A stretch of DNA of 53,230 bases from Shewanella xiamenensis (GCF_014647135.1 NZ_BMOP01000026.1:1-53230), one strand, 5' to 3'. Numbered from the stretch's first letter, positions 25,879-35,110 are shown. Notes: generated from the sequence alone by a model not told the origin. Numbers and translations: made by a program.

Positions 25879-26977
25879 ATGTTTGAAGTTAATCCAGTAA
25901 AATTCAAAATTAAGGAGCTTGCCGAGCGTACGCAGCTTCTTAGGGGGTATCTTTGACTACGATGCTAAGCATGAGCGTCTAGAAGAAGTCAGCCGTGAAC
26001 TTGAAAGTTCTGAGGTGTGGAACGAGCCAGAACGTGCTCAAGCCCTAGGTAAAGAGCGCGCCAGCCTCGAAGCCGTCGTAAAAACTATCGATGATATGGA
26101 CTCAGGTCTAGAAGACGTTGAAGGTCTACTTGAGCTTGCCATCGAAGAAGAAGACGAAGACACCTTCAATGAAACCACCAAAGAGCTGGATTATTTAGAG
26201 AGCCGTTTGGCCGAACTCGAATTCCGCCGTATGTTCTCTGGTCCACAGGACGCCTCAAACTGTTACTTAGACATTCAGTCGGGCAGTGGTGGTACAGAGG
26301 CGCAAGATTGGGCCAACATGGTACTGCGTATGTATCTGCGTTGGGGTGAAGCCCACGGATTCAGTCCTGAGCTGATGGAAGTGACCGACGGTGACGTGGC
26401 TGGTATTAAGGGCGCGACCATTAAGTTTACCGGTGAATATGCCTTTGGTTGGTTACGTACCGAAACTGGCGTGCACCGTTTAGTGCGTAAATCACCATTT
26501 GACTCATCGGGTCGTCGCCATACGTCTTTCTGCTCGGTATTCGTTTACCCTGAGATTGATGACGATATCACCATCGATATCAACCCTGCTGACTTACGTA
26601 TCGACGTATACCGCGCCTCGGGTGCCGGTGGTCAGCACGTAAACCGAACCGAATCTGCGGTACGTATTACCCACTTACCGACCAACACGGTAGTGCAGTG
26701 CCAGAACGACCGTTCACAGCACAAGAACAAAGATTCGGCGATGAAACAGTTAAAAGCCAAACTGTTCGAATTAGAAATGCATAAGCAAAATGCCGAAAAG
26801 CAAGCCGCGGAAGATGCCAAATCTGACATCGGTTGGGGCAGCCAAATTCGTTCTTATGTATTGGATGATTCCCGTATTAAAGACTTACGCACTAGCGTGG
26901 AGACGCGCAATACCCAAGCGGTACTCGATGGCGATCTGGACAAGTTTATCGAAGCCAGTTTGAAATCAGGGCTGTAA
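25879..26977 (+). CDS. prfB: Peptide chain release factor 2, programmed +1 frameshift
   Basis: RF2 releases nascent chains at UGA and UAA. The reading frame starts at ATG 25879 (MFEVNPVKFKIKEL...) and meets an in-frame TGA at 25954-25956. The classic autoregulatory site AGGGGGTATCTTTGAC straddles it: a Shine-Dalgarno-like AGGGGG, then CTT TGA C. Slippage by one base at CTT lets translation continue at 25955 (GAC). The joined product is 365 residues, the same as E. coli RF2. It contains KSPFDSSGRRHTSF (stop-codon recognition region) and the catalytic GGQ in GAGGQHVNRTESAVRITH. When RF2 is scarce the TGA is read poorly and frameshifting rises. lysS follows 29 bp later, as in E. coli. Confidence 0.96.
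25943..25958 (+). promoter_or_regulatory. prfB programmed frameshift site
   Basis: AGGGGGTATCTTTGAC combines an internal ribosome-binding stretch, a slippery CTT, and the in-frame stop TGA followed by C, which makes a weak stop. This is the same as the E. coli RF2 recoding signal. Confidence 0.95.
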
Positions 26978-27006
26978 TTAATTCAAAGGTATAGACGAGA
27001 AATAAG

Positions 27007-28509
27007 ATGACTGAACAAGTACAAGATGAAAACAAACTGATTGCCGAGCGTCGTGCCAAGCTAGACAGCATTCGCCCGAACTGCAGCGCGAATGCTCACC
27101 CTAATACGTTCCGTCGCACCCATAAAGCGGCTGAGTTGCAGGAAAAATACGGTCAAAACACTAAGGAAGAACTCGAAGCCTTAGGTTTTAGAACCAGCAT
27201 CGCTGGCCGTATCATGGCAAAACGTGGCCCATTCCTAGTGATCCAAGACGTGTCTGGTCGCATCCAAGCTTATGCTGAAAAGGGCGTTCAAGCGGATCTG
27301 AAGGATAAATACCAAGGTTTGGATATCGGTGACATCATCGGCGTAACTGGTCAGTTGCACTTGTCTGGTAAAGGCGATCTGTACGTGAACATGGAAGAGT
27401 ACCAACTGCTGACTAAAGCACTGCGTCCTCTGCCAGAAAAATTCCACGGCTTAACTGACCAAGAAACCCGTTACCGCCAACGTTATGTGGACTTAATCGT
27501 TAACGAAGAATCTCGTCAAGCCTTCGTAATGCGTTCAAAAGTGGTTGCAGCTATCCGTAACTTCATGATCAAAAAAGAGTTCATGGAAGTTGAAACCCCA
27601 ATGATGCACGTGATCCCAGGCGGCGCTTCTGCCCGTCCATTTATCACGCACCATAATGCGCTGGACATGCCAATGTACCTGCGTATCGCGCCAGAGTTAT
27701 ACCTCAAGCGTTTAGTGGTAGGTGGTTTTGAGCGTGTGTTCGAAATCAACCGTAACTTCCGTAACGAAGGTCTGTCGCCACGCCATAACCCAGAATTCAC
27801 TATGATGGAATTCTATATGGCCTATGCTGACTACAAAGATCTGATGGACTTAACCGAAGAACTGTTAAGCTCTATCGCGATTGAACTGTTAGGCAGCGCG
27901 CAAATGCCATACGGCGAGCACACTGTTGATTTCGGTGGCCCATATGCCCGTTTAAGCATGTTAGAAGCGATTCAGAAGTACAATCCTGACAACGCGACTA
28001 TCCAAGCCATGACCTATGAGCAAGTGAAAGATCTTGAATTCATGCGTGAACTGGCTATTAGCTTAGGCATCAAGATCGAGAAGTTCTGGACCTGTGGTCA
28101 GCTATTAGAAGAAATCTTCGGTGAAACCGCTGAATGGCAGCTAATGCAACCGACCTTCATCACTGGCTACCCAGCGGACATTTCGCCACTGGCACGTCGT
28201 AACGATGACAATCACTTCATTACCGACCGTTTTGAATTCTTCATCGGTGGCCGTGAAGTGGCTAACGGTTTCAGCGAGTTAAACGATGCTGAAGATCAAG
28301 ACAGCCGCTTTAAGGCGCAGGTTGACGCCAAAGACGCGGGTGACGATGAAGCCATGTTCTACGATGCAGACTATATCACTGCGCTGGAACACGGTTTACC
28401 GCCAACAGCAGGTCAAGGTATCGGTATCGACCGTTTAGTGATGTTATTTACTAACACTCACACTATCCGTGACGTGATCCTATTCCCAGCGATGCGCCCA
28501 CAAGCCTAA
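27007..28509 (+). CDS. lysS: Lysyl-tRNA synthetase (class II)
   Basis: The 500-residue class II synthetase charges tRNA-Lys in the cytoplasm. An N-terminal OB-fold anticodon-binding domain (about 60-150) includes SIAGRIMAKRGPFLVIQD. Catalytic motif 2 is visible as FRNEGLSPRHNPEFTMMEFY, and motif 3 as GIGIDRLVMLF near the end. It is coded just after prfB with a 29-bp gap and ends at a strong bidirectional terminator, so the two genes form an operon. Confidence 0.97.
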   Translation: MTEQVQDENKLIAERRAKLDSIRPNCSANAHPNTFRRTHKAAELQEKYGQNTKEELEALGFRTSIAGRIMAKRGPFLVIQDVSGRIQAYAEKGVQADLKDKYQGLDIGDIIGVTGQLHLSGKGDLYVNMEEYQLLTKALRPLPEKFHGLTDQETRYRQRYVDLIVNEESRQAFVMRSKVVAAIRNFMIKKEFMEVETPMMHVIPGGASARPFITHHNALDMPMYLRIAPELYLKRLVVGGFERVFEINRNFRNEGLSPRHNPEFTMMEFYMAYADYKDLMDLTEELLSSIAIELLGSAQMPYGEHTVDFGGPYARLSMLEAIQKYNPDNATIQAMTYEQVKDLEFMRELAISLGIKIEKFWTCGQLLEEIFGETAEWQLMQPTFITGYPADISPLARRNDDNHFITDRFEFFIGGREVANGFSELNDAEDQDSRFKAQVDAKDAGDDEAMFYDADYITALEHGLPPTAGQGIGIDRLVMLFTNTHTIRDVILFPAMRPQA

Positions 28510-28563
28510 GTGCGGTATTGGGTTGCAGATAAAAACTGCGACCCAATTGCATTGGATAAATAT

Positions 28564-28592
28564 AAAAAAACCAGCCTTTTGGCTGGTTTTTC
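28564..28592. terminator. Bidirectional terminator after lysS
   Basis: AAAAACCAGCC and GGCTGGTTTTT form an 11-bp stem with a TTTT loop. T- and A-rich flanks serve lysS (plus) and the converging small lipoprotein gene (minus). Confidence 0.92.
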
Positions 28593-28606
28593 TATTATAT
28601 GTTCAA

Positions 28607-28924
28607 TTACTTACAGTAGGTTGACTCGACCATGTAAGACACTGTGTGCCCAATAACATAACGCGAAGACATATATGCATTAATCTGCCTTTCACACCAT
28701 TGCATAGCATCTCCTTTGCTTTCATAACCGTTTCCTGGAGCGTTCCAACATTGCTTAAGGTCATTATCTTTGTCAGCGGCAAACGTTGCTTGTGAACTTA
28801 TGATCTTGCAGGAGTTGTAGGTTGACTTCGATGAACCATCAGAGTTACTTCCTCCGCAACCTGATAATGCAAATGCTGATATTAAAACAAACATTAATTT
28901 CATTTTAAAATTTGTGCTTTTCAT
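28607..28924 (-). CDS. Small lipoprotein, function unknown
   Basis: The 105-residue precursor starts MKSTNFKMKLMFVLIS and has lipobox ALSGC near residue 23. The mature part is Ser/Gly-rich at first and then cysteine-rich: five cysteines besides the lipid-linked one, consistent with disulfides in the periplasm. I do not recognise the family. It is the last of three minus-strand genes (29710 to 28607) with gaps of 21 and 12 bp. All three are exported, so they may act together. Confidence 0.65.
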   Translation of the reverse strand: MKSTNFKMKLMFVLISAFALSGCGGSNSDGSSKSTYNSCKIISSQATFAADKDNDLKQCWNAPGNGYESKGDAMQWCERQINAYMSSRYVIGHTVSYMVESTYCK

Positions 28925-28936
28925 TTATATGCATTC

Positions 28937-29248
28937 TCAGTTCTTAATTGTAATTGATGATTTACAGGCAACTTCGAAGTAGTCATGAAGAGTATCTTTA
29001 AATTGAATCTCAACAAAGCCATACCCAGTACAGTTAAAAATAGCCCCAGAATTATTTTCTAATGCTATTTCTTCTCCATAAATATCAATGATAATTTTTT
29101 CATTTGATAAATTTCTAAATGAAATTAGCTCACTTTCTTGCTGTGTTACTTCTATATTAAAGGGTAGGTTTTCTGGTATGCCTTCTGAAAATGCTATGTT
29201 AGACAGCATAAGACTCATGGCCAACAGAATGAAGTTAAACTTTTTCAA
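28937..29248 (-). CDS. Small exported protein, function unknown
   Basis: The 103-residue precursor has a Sec signal (MKKFNFILLAMSLMLSNIAFS, cleavage near 21) and a beta-rich mature part with two cysteines (FNCTGYGF and FEVACKSS). No known family is apparent. Its AT content is clearly higher than in the housekeeping genes around it, as in its two neighbours, which hints at recent acquisition. Confidence 0.6.
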   Translation of the reverse strand: MKKFNFILLAMSLMLSNIAFSEGIPENLPFNIEVTQQESELISFRNLSNEKIIIDIYGEEIALENNSGAIFNCTGYGFVEIQFKDTLHDYFEVACKSSITIKN

Positions 29249-29269
29249 TTCTAAATCCTTTTAAAATGA

Positions 29270-29710
29270 CTATTTGGCAAGTTTACATTCTTGTACGTTT
29301 TTCATGCCTTCTGTATCAGATACGGCTTTTATGCCTGCGCCACCAACAAAAACACCCATCTTGATATATTGCTCGAAGAAGTAATTTTTACCCCCTTCTG
29401 TTTTCACTGTTAAATCATTTTCGCTGAACTCAGATTCGGTCGATAACTTCTGCTCACCAGGATCAACTTCTTTGTAAAAATAAACTTTGTTTGCTGACTC
29501 ACCAATTAGATTGCCATTAATGTAGATATTTTTCTTCAGTGCTTGTCCTGCAAAACTATTACGGTAAATATAGATGCCACTTTTATTTTCAGCCGGTTTT
29601 TGGAAGGTTTTTAATTTAGTATCTTCCTCCTTCGATGCCATCGGCACTGAAGCACAACCTGAAAGTAATAGACAAATAGTTAACATGGGGGTAAGTATTT
29701 TTTTTAACAT
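29270..29710 (-). CDS. DUF2846-like lipoprotein
   Basis: The 146-residue precursor begins MLKKILTPMLTICLLLSGC with a lipobox near 19. The mature part (GIYIYRNSFAGQALKKNIYI, then NKVYFYKEVDPGEQKLSTES) resembles the DUF2846 group, small envelope lipoproteins of unknown function. Two adjacent ATG codons are possible starts; AAGGGATTG favours the second (29710). It heads a three-gene set of exported proteins. Confidence 0.65.
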   Translation of the reverse strand: MLKKILTPMLTICLLLSGCASVPMASKEEDTKLKTFQKPAENKSGIYIYRNSFAGQALKKNIYINGNLIGESANKVYFYKEVDPGEQKLSTESEFSENDLTVKTEGGKNYFFEQYIKMGVFVGGAGIKAVSDTEGMKNVQECKLAK

Positions 29711-30156
29711 CATCAATCCCTTATAAATATTAATCAAAAGTACGTTGCAAACCTTCGGTATCAACTTATACCGATAGGTGTCGCACTATTTTCTGTTATC
29801 AAGGAGTGGTGTTGCGCGGGAGAAGCATAGATAAAATATCATCCTGACACAAATTTACACTATAGCGCTGACTAAAGCTTGGTCTAAAAAGGCTTTCTAA
29901 TCAGCATGCTAAAGTATTCTATCCCTGATGAAGTGCAATATAACTGAAGTTGTAACAATAGGCTACAGGTTTGCAACTTAAGTCTTAAAAATATTTAAAG
30001 ATGTCAAGTCTTCTGTGCTGATGATTGGTTTTACCCTGATGCTAATATTCCGAACCGTGAGACGCTGAAGCTGATCGTAGTTATTGAGTTGCCTATATCA
30101 ATATCGCTATGGATAAAACCAACACGAAAAATATAGGCAGCTTATTTAGTAATGGC
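29711..30156. other. 446-bp spacer with no clear gene
   Basis: The spacer holds the promoter of the three small exported proteins. Near 30010-30120 a conceptual plus-strand frame reads DDWFYPDANIPNRETLKLI, not preceded by a start, which might be a decayed gene fragment. An inverted repeat of GCCTATAT / ATATAGGC occurs near 30092-30140. Nothing else is supported. Confidence 0.45.
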
Positions 30157-30660
30157 TTATTGATAGGCGCCGCAGGCATAATGTAGTTCATAGCTATGGC
30201 TATATATTTCGAGGATATTGCCAAAGGGATCTTCCATATAGATCATGCGGTAAGGTTTTTCGCCTGGATAATAATATCTTGGTGCCTTCATGCGTTTCTT
30301 TCCTCCAGCAGCGACAATTTTTTCCGCTAACTCTTCCAGGTTTGGATCTTGAACACAAAAATGGAATACGCCTGTTTTCCAATATTCAAAGTTGTTTTCT
30401 GGGTTTACTTGATTGGCAAATTGGAATAGCTCGACGCCAATTCTGTCGCCTGTTGATAAATGAGCAATTTTAAAAGATCCCCAATTGGGACCAAATACAT
30501 CACTACACATTTCACCAATAGCCGAATTATCCTCGATAATTTCAGTGGGTGGCATGATTAAATACCAACCGAGAACCTCAGTGTAAAATTTAACGGCAGC
30601 ATCGAGATCGGGAACTGAAATGCCAATATGCGAGAAAGTACGTGGATAAGGTTTGCTCAT
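30157..30660 (-). CDS. Glyoxalase / VOC-superfamily protein
   Basis: The 167-residue protein has the two-module vicinal-oxygen-chelate fold: FSHIGISVPDLDAAVKFYTEVLGW at the start and YMEDPFGNILEIYSHSYE at the end. Candidate metal ligands are His12, Glu near FQF, His of FHFCVQD and Glu of ILEIYS. VOC proteins include lactoylglutathione lyase and dioxygenases, and the reaction here cannot be chosen. GGAGTTAAC precedes the ATG. The gene is divergent to a LysR-type regulator, which probably controls it. Confidence 0.85.
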   Translation of the reverse strand: MSKPYPRTFSHIGISVPDLDAAVKFYTEVLGWYLIMPPTEIIEDNSAIGEMCSDVFGPNWGSFKIAHLSTGDRIGVELFQFANQVNPENNFEYWKTGVFHFCVQDPNLEELAEKIVAAGGKKRMKAPRYYYPGEKPYRMIYMEDPFGNILEIYSHSYELHYACGAYQ

Positions 30661-30759
30661 GTTAACTCCTTACTGAGAATGGAATAAGTACCAATGAAGT
30701 TGAACCATCACCGCCTCATTGGGTATAGCGTTAGTGTATGAAGTTGACTTGAATAATAA

Positions 30760-30790
30760 AAATTATCATTTTTTCTTATTTTGATAATTT
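30760..30790. promoter_or_regulatory. Candidate LysR-family operator
   Basis: AAATTATC (30760-30767) and GATAATTT (30783-30790) form an inverted repeat with a 15-bp T-rich gap in the spacer between the divergent glyoxalase and LysR genes. LysR proteins often bind such dyads, but the match is not to a known consensus. Confidence 0.4.
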
Positions 30791-30830
30791 ATGGTTATTA
30801 TTGGTAGGGGTAGTCGATTCGGGAATGTTT

Positions 30831-31760
30831 ATGCTTAATCAACAATGGTTAGCCACGTTCGTCACTCTCGTTGAGGTCGGGCACTTTACTCATACGGCTA
30901 ATAAACTGTTTATGACACAGCCAGGGGTTAGCCAACATATTAAAAAGCTTGAAGAACAAGTCGGTGTGCCGCTATTACTTCGAAAGGGGAAGCGGTTTGA
31001 GTTAACAGAGGCCGGAGCCATGCTTTATCAGCATGCCCGACAATATCAGCACGCCGAAACAGAACTGCTCGCTCGTATACAAACGGATAATGCCCATGCG
31101 GGTGAGTGCCGATTTGGCTGTTCTGGTGCGATTGCGAGTTTACTTTATCCTGATTTTCTTGAACGCCAAATCCAGTATCCTGAGCTTTGTGTGAAGATAG
31201 AGGCGGCGCCTAATCAGCGAATCGTATCTGGGATTTTAACTAACCAGCTCGATATGGGAATAGTGACAAAACGAGGGGAGGAGGCCGAACTCACTTATCA
31301 AGCCCTAGGTTATGCTGAGTTATCGTTGGTGCTCCCAAGCCAATATATGGCGGAGGAAATTGGGATTGAACTCCTTGAGCGTATTGGCTTTATTGATCAT
31401 CCCGATGGTGATTATTACCTCCAGCAAGTATTGCGGGTCAATTTTGGGGGGGAGCCAAAGGTTGCCGCCCTTAGAGAATTGCGCAGCAAAGCGCCTGCTA
31501 TAGCTTTTACTCATCACATCCGCCGCACAGGTTATGTTAACCAATTGAGCCAAATTCTGCTGCCCGTTGCGAAAGGATTGGGCTTTACTGTGCTTCCTTT
31601 AAGTACAGTTAACGCCTTTACGCCAAGGCAGAGCTTATGGACTGTTGATCTTGAACAAAAAGTGCAAGAGTCGTTGTATTTAGTACATAAGAGCACTCGG
31701 CCTTTGCCATCACGCTTTAACGCTTTTATTGAAATGGCGGCTCGTCTGATTGGCAATTAG
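30831..31760 (+). CDS. LysR-family transcriptional regulator
   Basis: The 309-residue regulator has an N-terminal winged helix (LATFVTLVEVGHFTHTANKLFMTQPGVSQHIKKLEEQVG) and a substrate-binding domain to the end. It probably controls the divergent VOC-family gene in response to a small metabolite. The start at 31 codons before VSQH is ATG 30831, preceded by GGGA at good spacing; ATG 30825 and a TTG at 30801 are less likely. The stop at 31758-31760 is followed within eight bases by a palindromic element. Confidence 0.9.
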   Translation: MLNQQWLATFVTLVEVGHFTHTANKLFMTQPGVSQHIKKLEEQVGVPLLLRKGKRFELTEAGAMLYQHARQYQHAETELLARIQTDNAHAGECRFGCSGAIASLLYPDFLERQIQYPELCVKIEAAPNQRIVSGILTNQLDMGIVTKRGEEAELTYQALGYAELSLVLPSQYMAEEIGIELLERIGFIDHPDGDYYLQQVLRVNFGGEPKVAALRELRSKAPAIAFTHHIRRTGYVNQLSQILLPVAKGLGFTVLPLSTVNAFTPRQSLWTVDLEQKVQESLYLVHKSTRPLPSRFNAFIEMAARLIGN

Positions 31761-31767
31761 CCTAGGG

Positions 31768-32030
31768 TGTTGACGTTTCGAGATTGTATTTTGTTCGTTC
31801 AGGCAAGCTCGTGCTCGCGAAACGATGTGTCGTTATTCTACTCAAATGACGCGCGGCTCTTATGACAGAAAGTAAGAACAAGGGCTTGCCAGAAGAACCC
31901 TTCGGGCAGCATTTGGTTCACCGTTTCTGCCGCGTTATCATCCGTTTATGTATCATAACGACACAGCACGGACTTTGCCTTGCATAATCGCCTGTCAAAT
32001 TGCTGCAAAAATAACCCTGAAACGTCGACA
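31768..32030. mobile_element. MITE-like palindromic element (~263 bp)
   Basis: The ends are inverted: TGTTGACGTTTC at 31768-31779 and GAAACGTCGACA at 32019-32030, one mismatch apart. Inside, a second pair (TGTGTCGTTAT at 31826-31836 and ATAACGACACA at 31955-31965) and longer imperfect arms continue the symmetry (AGGCAAGCTCGTGC on the left, the complement of AGGCAAAGTCCGTGC on the right). No transposase is encoded. I believe similar sequences recur in Shewanella/Vibrio genomes, but this is from memory. No clear target duplication is seen. The larger spacer (31761-32314) otherwise carries only the pbpG promoter. Confidence 0.6.
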
Positions 32031-32314
32031 TGCTCTCGTAGAGATTTTTATGATGTTGGTGTTTTATACTTAAAATGTCGCTATTTATAGTGGTCCTGAT
32101 TGCCAATTTATTTATTGGTGATATTTAATGCTAAGTTTGTTATTTTTACAGGTGGTAAAAACTAAAGGTTTTGTTATAAGTCGAGCATCAAAAGTGCTGA
32201 TATTGCTGATAAAAGTCGTGTTCAGTTCTATTCCTTTCGGCATATACCTCTTATACTTAGCCTCAACCCTGTGCCGTAGCACATTCGACTTATTAACGAC
32301 TCAGTGAATTCTAC

Positions 32315-33280
32315 ATGAAGATCCCTTCTCTGCTTGGTAGTTTTATCTTGGTATGCAGCAGTTTAACTGTTGCCGCGACAGCGCATTCAGCCGATTCGGC
32401 CTCTGTCACTACAAAAAGCACCGCCACTAAAGCAACTTCTGCTAAAAAAGCCCCTGCTAAGCAGGAGGTGGCAGCTAATAGTGCATTAGTCGTTGATCTT
32501 AAAACTAATGAAATTCTCTATTCCAGTAATCCCGATGCCGTAAGGCCCATTGCCTCCGTGACTAAGCTAATGACCGCGATGGTAACCCTAGATGCTAAGT
32601 TACCTATGGATGAAAAGCTTACTATCAATATCAATGATACTAAGGAAATGCGCGGCGTATATTCGCGGGTGCGTATTGGCAGTGAAATTAGCCGTAAAGA
32701 AATGTTATTGCTGACATTAATGTCATCTGAAAACCGTGCCGCCGCAAGTCTTGCCCACCATTATCCCGGTGGCCATAAAGCTTTTATTAAAGCGATGAAT
32801 GCTAAGGCGAAAGCCCTAGGGATGAAAAACACTCGCTATGTAGAGCCTACTGGATTGTCAGAGAAGAACGTCTCGAGCGCGCGGGATTTGGTGGTGTTAC
32901 TAAAGGCTAGCGAAGGCTATCCCATGTTAGGCCAGTTAAGCTCGACCGAAAAGAAAACCGTAACCTTTGGCAAACCAAAGTACAGCCTCGATTTTAGAAA
33001 TACCAATCGCTTGGTTTATAAAGATAACTGGAATATCCACCTCACTAAAACGGGCTTTACCAATGAAGCAGGGCACTGCTTAGTGATGCGTACCGAAATG
33101 GCCAAACGCCAAGTGGCCTTTGTTGTGCTCGATGCCTATGGTAAGTATACCCATATGGCCGATGCTAACCGTTTACGTACTTGGTTAGAAACAGGCAAAG
33201 TCACTCCGATCCCCGCGGATGCTAAGCAATATAAGAAGCAGCGCAATCAGCAGCAATTTGCTAAGGTCAGCGAGACCTAA
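32315..33280 (+). CDS. pbpG: D-alanyl-D-alanine endopeptidase (penicillin-binding protein 7)
   Basis: The 321-residue periplasmic endopeptidase cleaves D-Ala-meso-DAP cross-links in peptidoglycan. The Sec signal is followed by an Ala/Lys/Thr-rich linker. The serine-peptidase S11 motifs are in order: SxxK in IASVTKLMTAM (near 90), SxN in MSSENRAA (near 135), and KTG in LTKTGFTNEAGHC (near 245). The length matches PBP7 rather than the larger DacA group. It stands alone, with a strong terminator downstream. Confidence 0.94.
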   Translation: MKIPSLLGSFILVCSSLTVAATAHSADSASVTTKSTATKATSAKKAPAKQEVAANSALVVDLKTNEILYSSNPDAVRPIASVTKLMTAMVTLDAKLPMDEKLTININDTKEMRGVYSRVRIGSEISRKEMLLLTLMSSENRAAASLAHHYPGGHKAFIKAMNAKAKALGMKNTRYVEPTGLSEKNVSSARDLVVLLKASEGYPMLGQLSSTEKKTVTFGKPKYSLDFRNTNRLVYKDNWNIHLTKTGFTNEAGHCLVMRTEMAKRQVAFVVLDAYGKYTHMADANRLRTWLETGKVTPIPADAKQYKKQRNQQQFAKVSET

Positions 33281-33334
33281 GGCAGGCGTTTCCTGCTTAT
33301 CCATGTCCCGTCACAGGATAGGTTGACCGTTTTT

Positions 33335-33359
33335 AGGCCAGAATCGTTCTGGCCTTTTT
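33335..33359 (+). terminator. Terminator after pbpG
   Basis: AGGCCAGAA and TTCTGGCCT pair with a TCG loop, followed by TTTTTA. Confidence 0.92.
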
Positions 33360-33491
33360 ATTGTCATTTTTCTAGCACTTGTGTTGTAGATGATTGATAG
33401 GCTTAACTAAAAGTCAATTAATCACCCCGTAGAGGGTGCGTTGTGTGGCGATACACCGTATTATTGGCAGGTTTTTTCTCTCAAGGATGAT

Positions 33492-35048
33492 ATGCGTGTG
33501 GCGTTAGTCTTAAAAAAACTCCAGTTGATCTATGTGCCCTTTATACTGCTCTGCCTGATATTTGTCTCAGGCTACAGCTTGCTCCATTGGCTGTTGATTA
33601 TCGAGTTCCAACTGCTGAGCATTGACGAATCGATTATCAATTTTTGGCTGCCGCTGATATTGCCTTGGCCCTTGCTGTTTTTCTACTTAAGACCTCGGCT
33701 TAAGTTATTCCGCTTTACCAAGAGTAATAGCCGTTTTATCTATTTTGTGATTGCCGTGCTGTTGCTAGCCGTGCCCACTATCGTGGCGCAGGAATACCTT
33801 AATAGCGCAACGGGCAAGTTGACTCAACTCGAGTCCATCAATGCACTATTGCACCAGCCGCAAACCAAGTATTACCAATTAAATCAGTTTTATATCGATA
33901 AAAAACATATCGGCGTACAGCGCAATATTGAGCCGATTGGCAAGGGTAATAGTGAGTTGCGTATGAGCCTGTATATTGCGATGCCGATTTTTGCTAAACG
34001 TAACGAGAGTTGGTTGGTCGGTGCTAAAGCCTTGGCATGGTATGGCAAAGTTTATGAGAAAACGATCAGTAATAGACTCGAACCTCAGCAGAAAGAAGCG
34101 CTATTTCAAGAGTTTATTCATCAGAGCCAGCAGGATTTTAATGCCTTTAAGCCTGAAGACTTTGTCTATCTTGACCGTATCGGCCCGTCGACCCGCTACA
34201 CTCAGCTACTGACCGCTGCTCAAAAAAGCTCAGTGTATTTCGATGGTTATCAAACTGTCTTGATGCCAGTGAATAAGCCCTTCGAGGCGCGTAATGGCCA
34301 TAAATTAGCGTGGATTATCGCCTGGTTAAGCTTTGCTGCCATTGTGTGGTTACTGATGAGCTTGATGCTAAAACTGGACGAGACACAGGCATCTCAGGCT
34401 TTGGTGGCGCAGCTAAGCATAGAAAAACCTAAGGCAGAGCTTTATGGCTTTTTGGCTGAATTTAAACCTCGGCAGGGTTTTGTTATCACGCCAATCTTGC
34501 TTTATATCAATAGCTTGATATTTATGTTGATGGCCTTTGCCAGCCAGCACTTTATCGCCTTTCCAAACAGTCTGTTGCTCGATTGGGGCGCAAACCTTCG
34601 CCAGTTGGTTTTGGATCAACAAGTTTGGCGGTTGATCAGCAATGTGTTTTTACATGGCGGCTTGATGCATTTGGTTTTTAACTTATACGGACTGTTTTTT
34701 GCGGGGATGTTTTTGGAGCCACTGCTGGGTAAATGGCGTTTACTCGGGGTCTATTTATGTTGTGGTTTAGTGGCGAGCATTGCCAGTATTAGCTGGTATG
34801 AGGCGATGATCAGTATCGGTGCCTCGGGCGCCATTATGGGATTATTTGGGGTGTTGATCATGTGGATTTGGTTGGGCTTATTGCCCTTGGCGGACAATAT
34901 GCCACTCGCCCTGAATCTGACCCTATTTGTTACTGCAAGTCTTGTGATGGGGCTCTTTGGCGGCGTGGATAATGCCGCGCATCTTGGCGGTTTGGGCTGT
35001 GGATTATTGCTTGGGAGCCTGCTACGGCCAAATAAGATGCAACCGTAG
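33492..35048 (+). CDS. Rhomboid-family intramembrane serine protease with long N-terminal extension
   Basis: The 518-residue protein has a C-terminal rhomboid core from about 330. HGGLMHLVFNLYGL holds the conserved His and Asn, IGASGAIMGLFG the catalytic Ser, and NAAHLGGLGCGLLLG the catalytic His. The first ~300 residues carry further membrane segments (near 10-30, 55-75 and 90-110) and a mainly soluble region of unknown fold, so it is much longer than GlpG. The start ATG (33492) follows AAGGATGAT. The function may be cleavage of membrane proteins. Typical rhombosortases, which process GlyGly-CTERM tails, are ~200 residues, so this is a different kind of rhomboid. Confidence 0.88.
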   Translation: MRVALVLKKLQLIYVPFILLCLIFVSGYSLLHWLLIIEFQLLSIDESIINFWLPLILPWPLLFFYLRPRLKLFRFTKSNSRFIYFVIAVLLLAVPTIVAQEYLNSATGKLTQLESINALLHQPQTKYYQLNQFYIDKKHIGVQRNIEPIGKGNSELRMSLYIAMPIFAKRNESWLVGAKALAWYGKVYEKTISNRLEPQQKEALFQEFIHQSQQDFNAFKPEDFVYLDRIGPSTRYTQLLTAAQKSSVYFDGYQTVLMPVNKPFEARNGHKLAWIIAWLSFAAIVWLLMSLMLKLDETQASQALVAQLSIEKPKAELYGFLAEFKPRQGFVITPILLYINSLIFMLMAFASQHFIAFPNSLLLDWGANLRQLVLDQQVWRLISNVFLHGGLMHLVFNLYGLFFAGMFLEPLLGKWRLLGVYLCCGLVASIASISWYEAMISIGASGAIMGLFGVLIMWIWLGLLPLADNMPLALNLTLFVTASLVMGLFGGVDNAAHLGGLGCGLLLGSLLRPNKMQP

Positions 35049-35053
35049 GCCAA

Positions 35054-35079
35054 TAAAAAGCCGAGGTAAATCCTCGGCT
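35054..35079 (-). terminator. Terminator of chaA
   Basis: AGCCGAGG (35059-35066) and CCTCGGCT (35072-35079) form the stem; on the minus strand it is followed by TTTTTATTGG. It may also stop the converging rhomboid transcript. Confidence 0.85.
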
Positions 35080-35110
35080 AATGGGTTTTACTATTAAATG
35101 TAAGCGCTAT

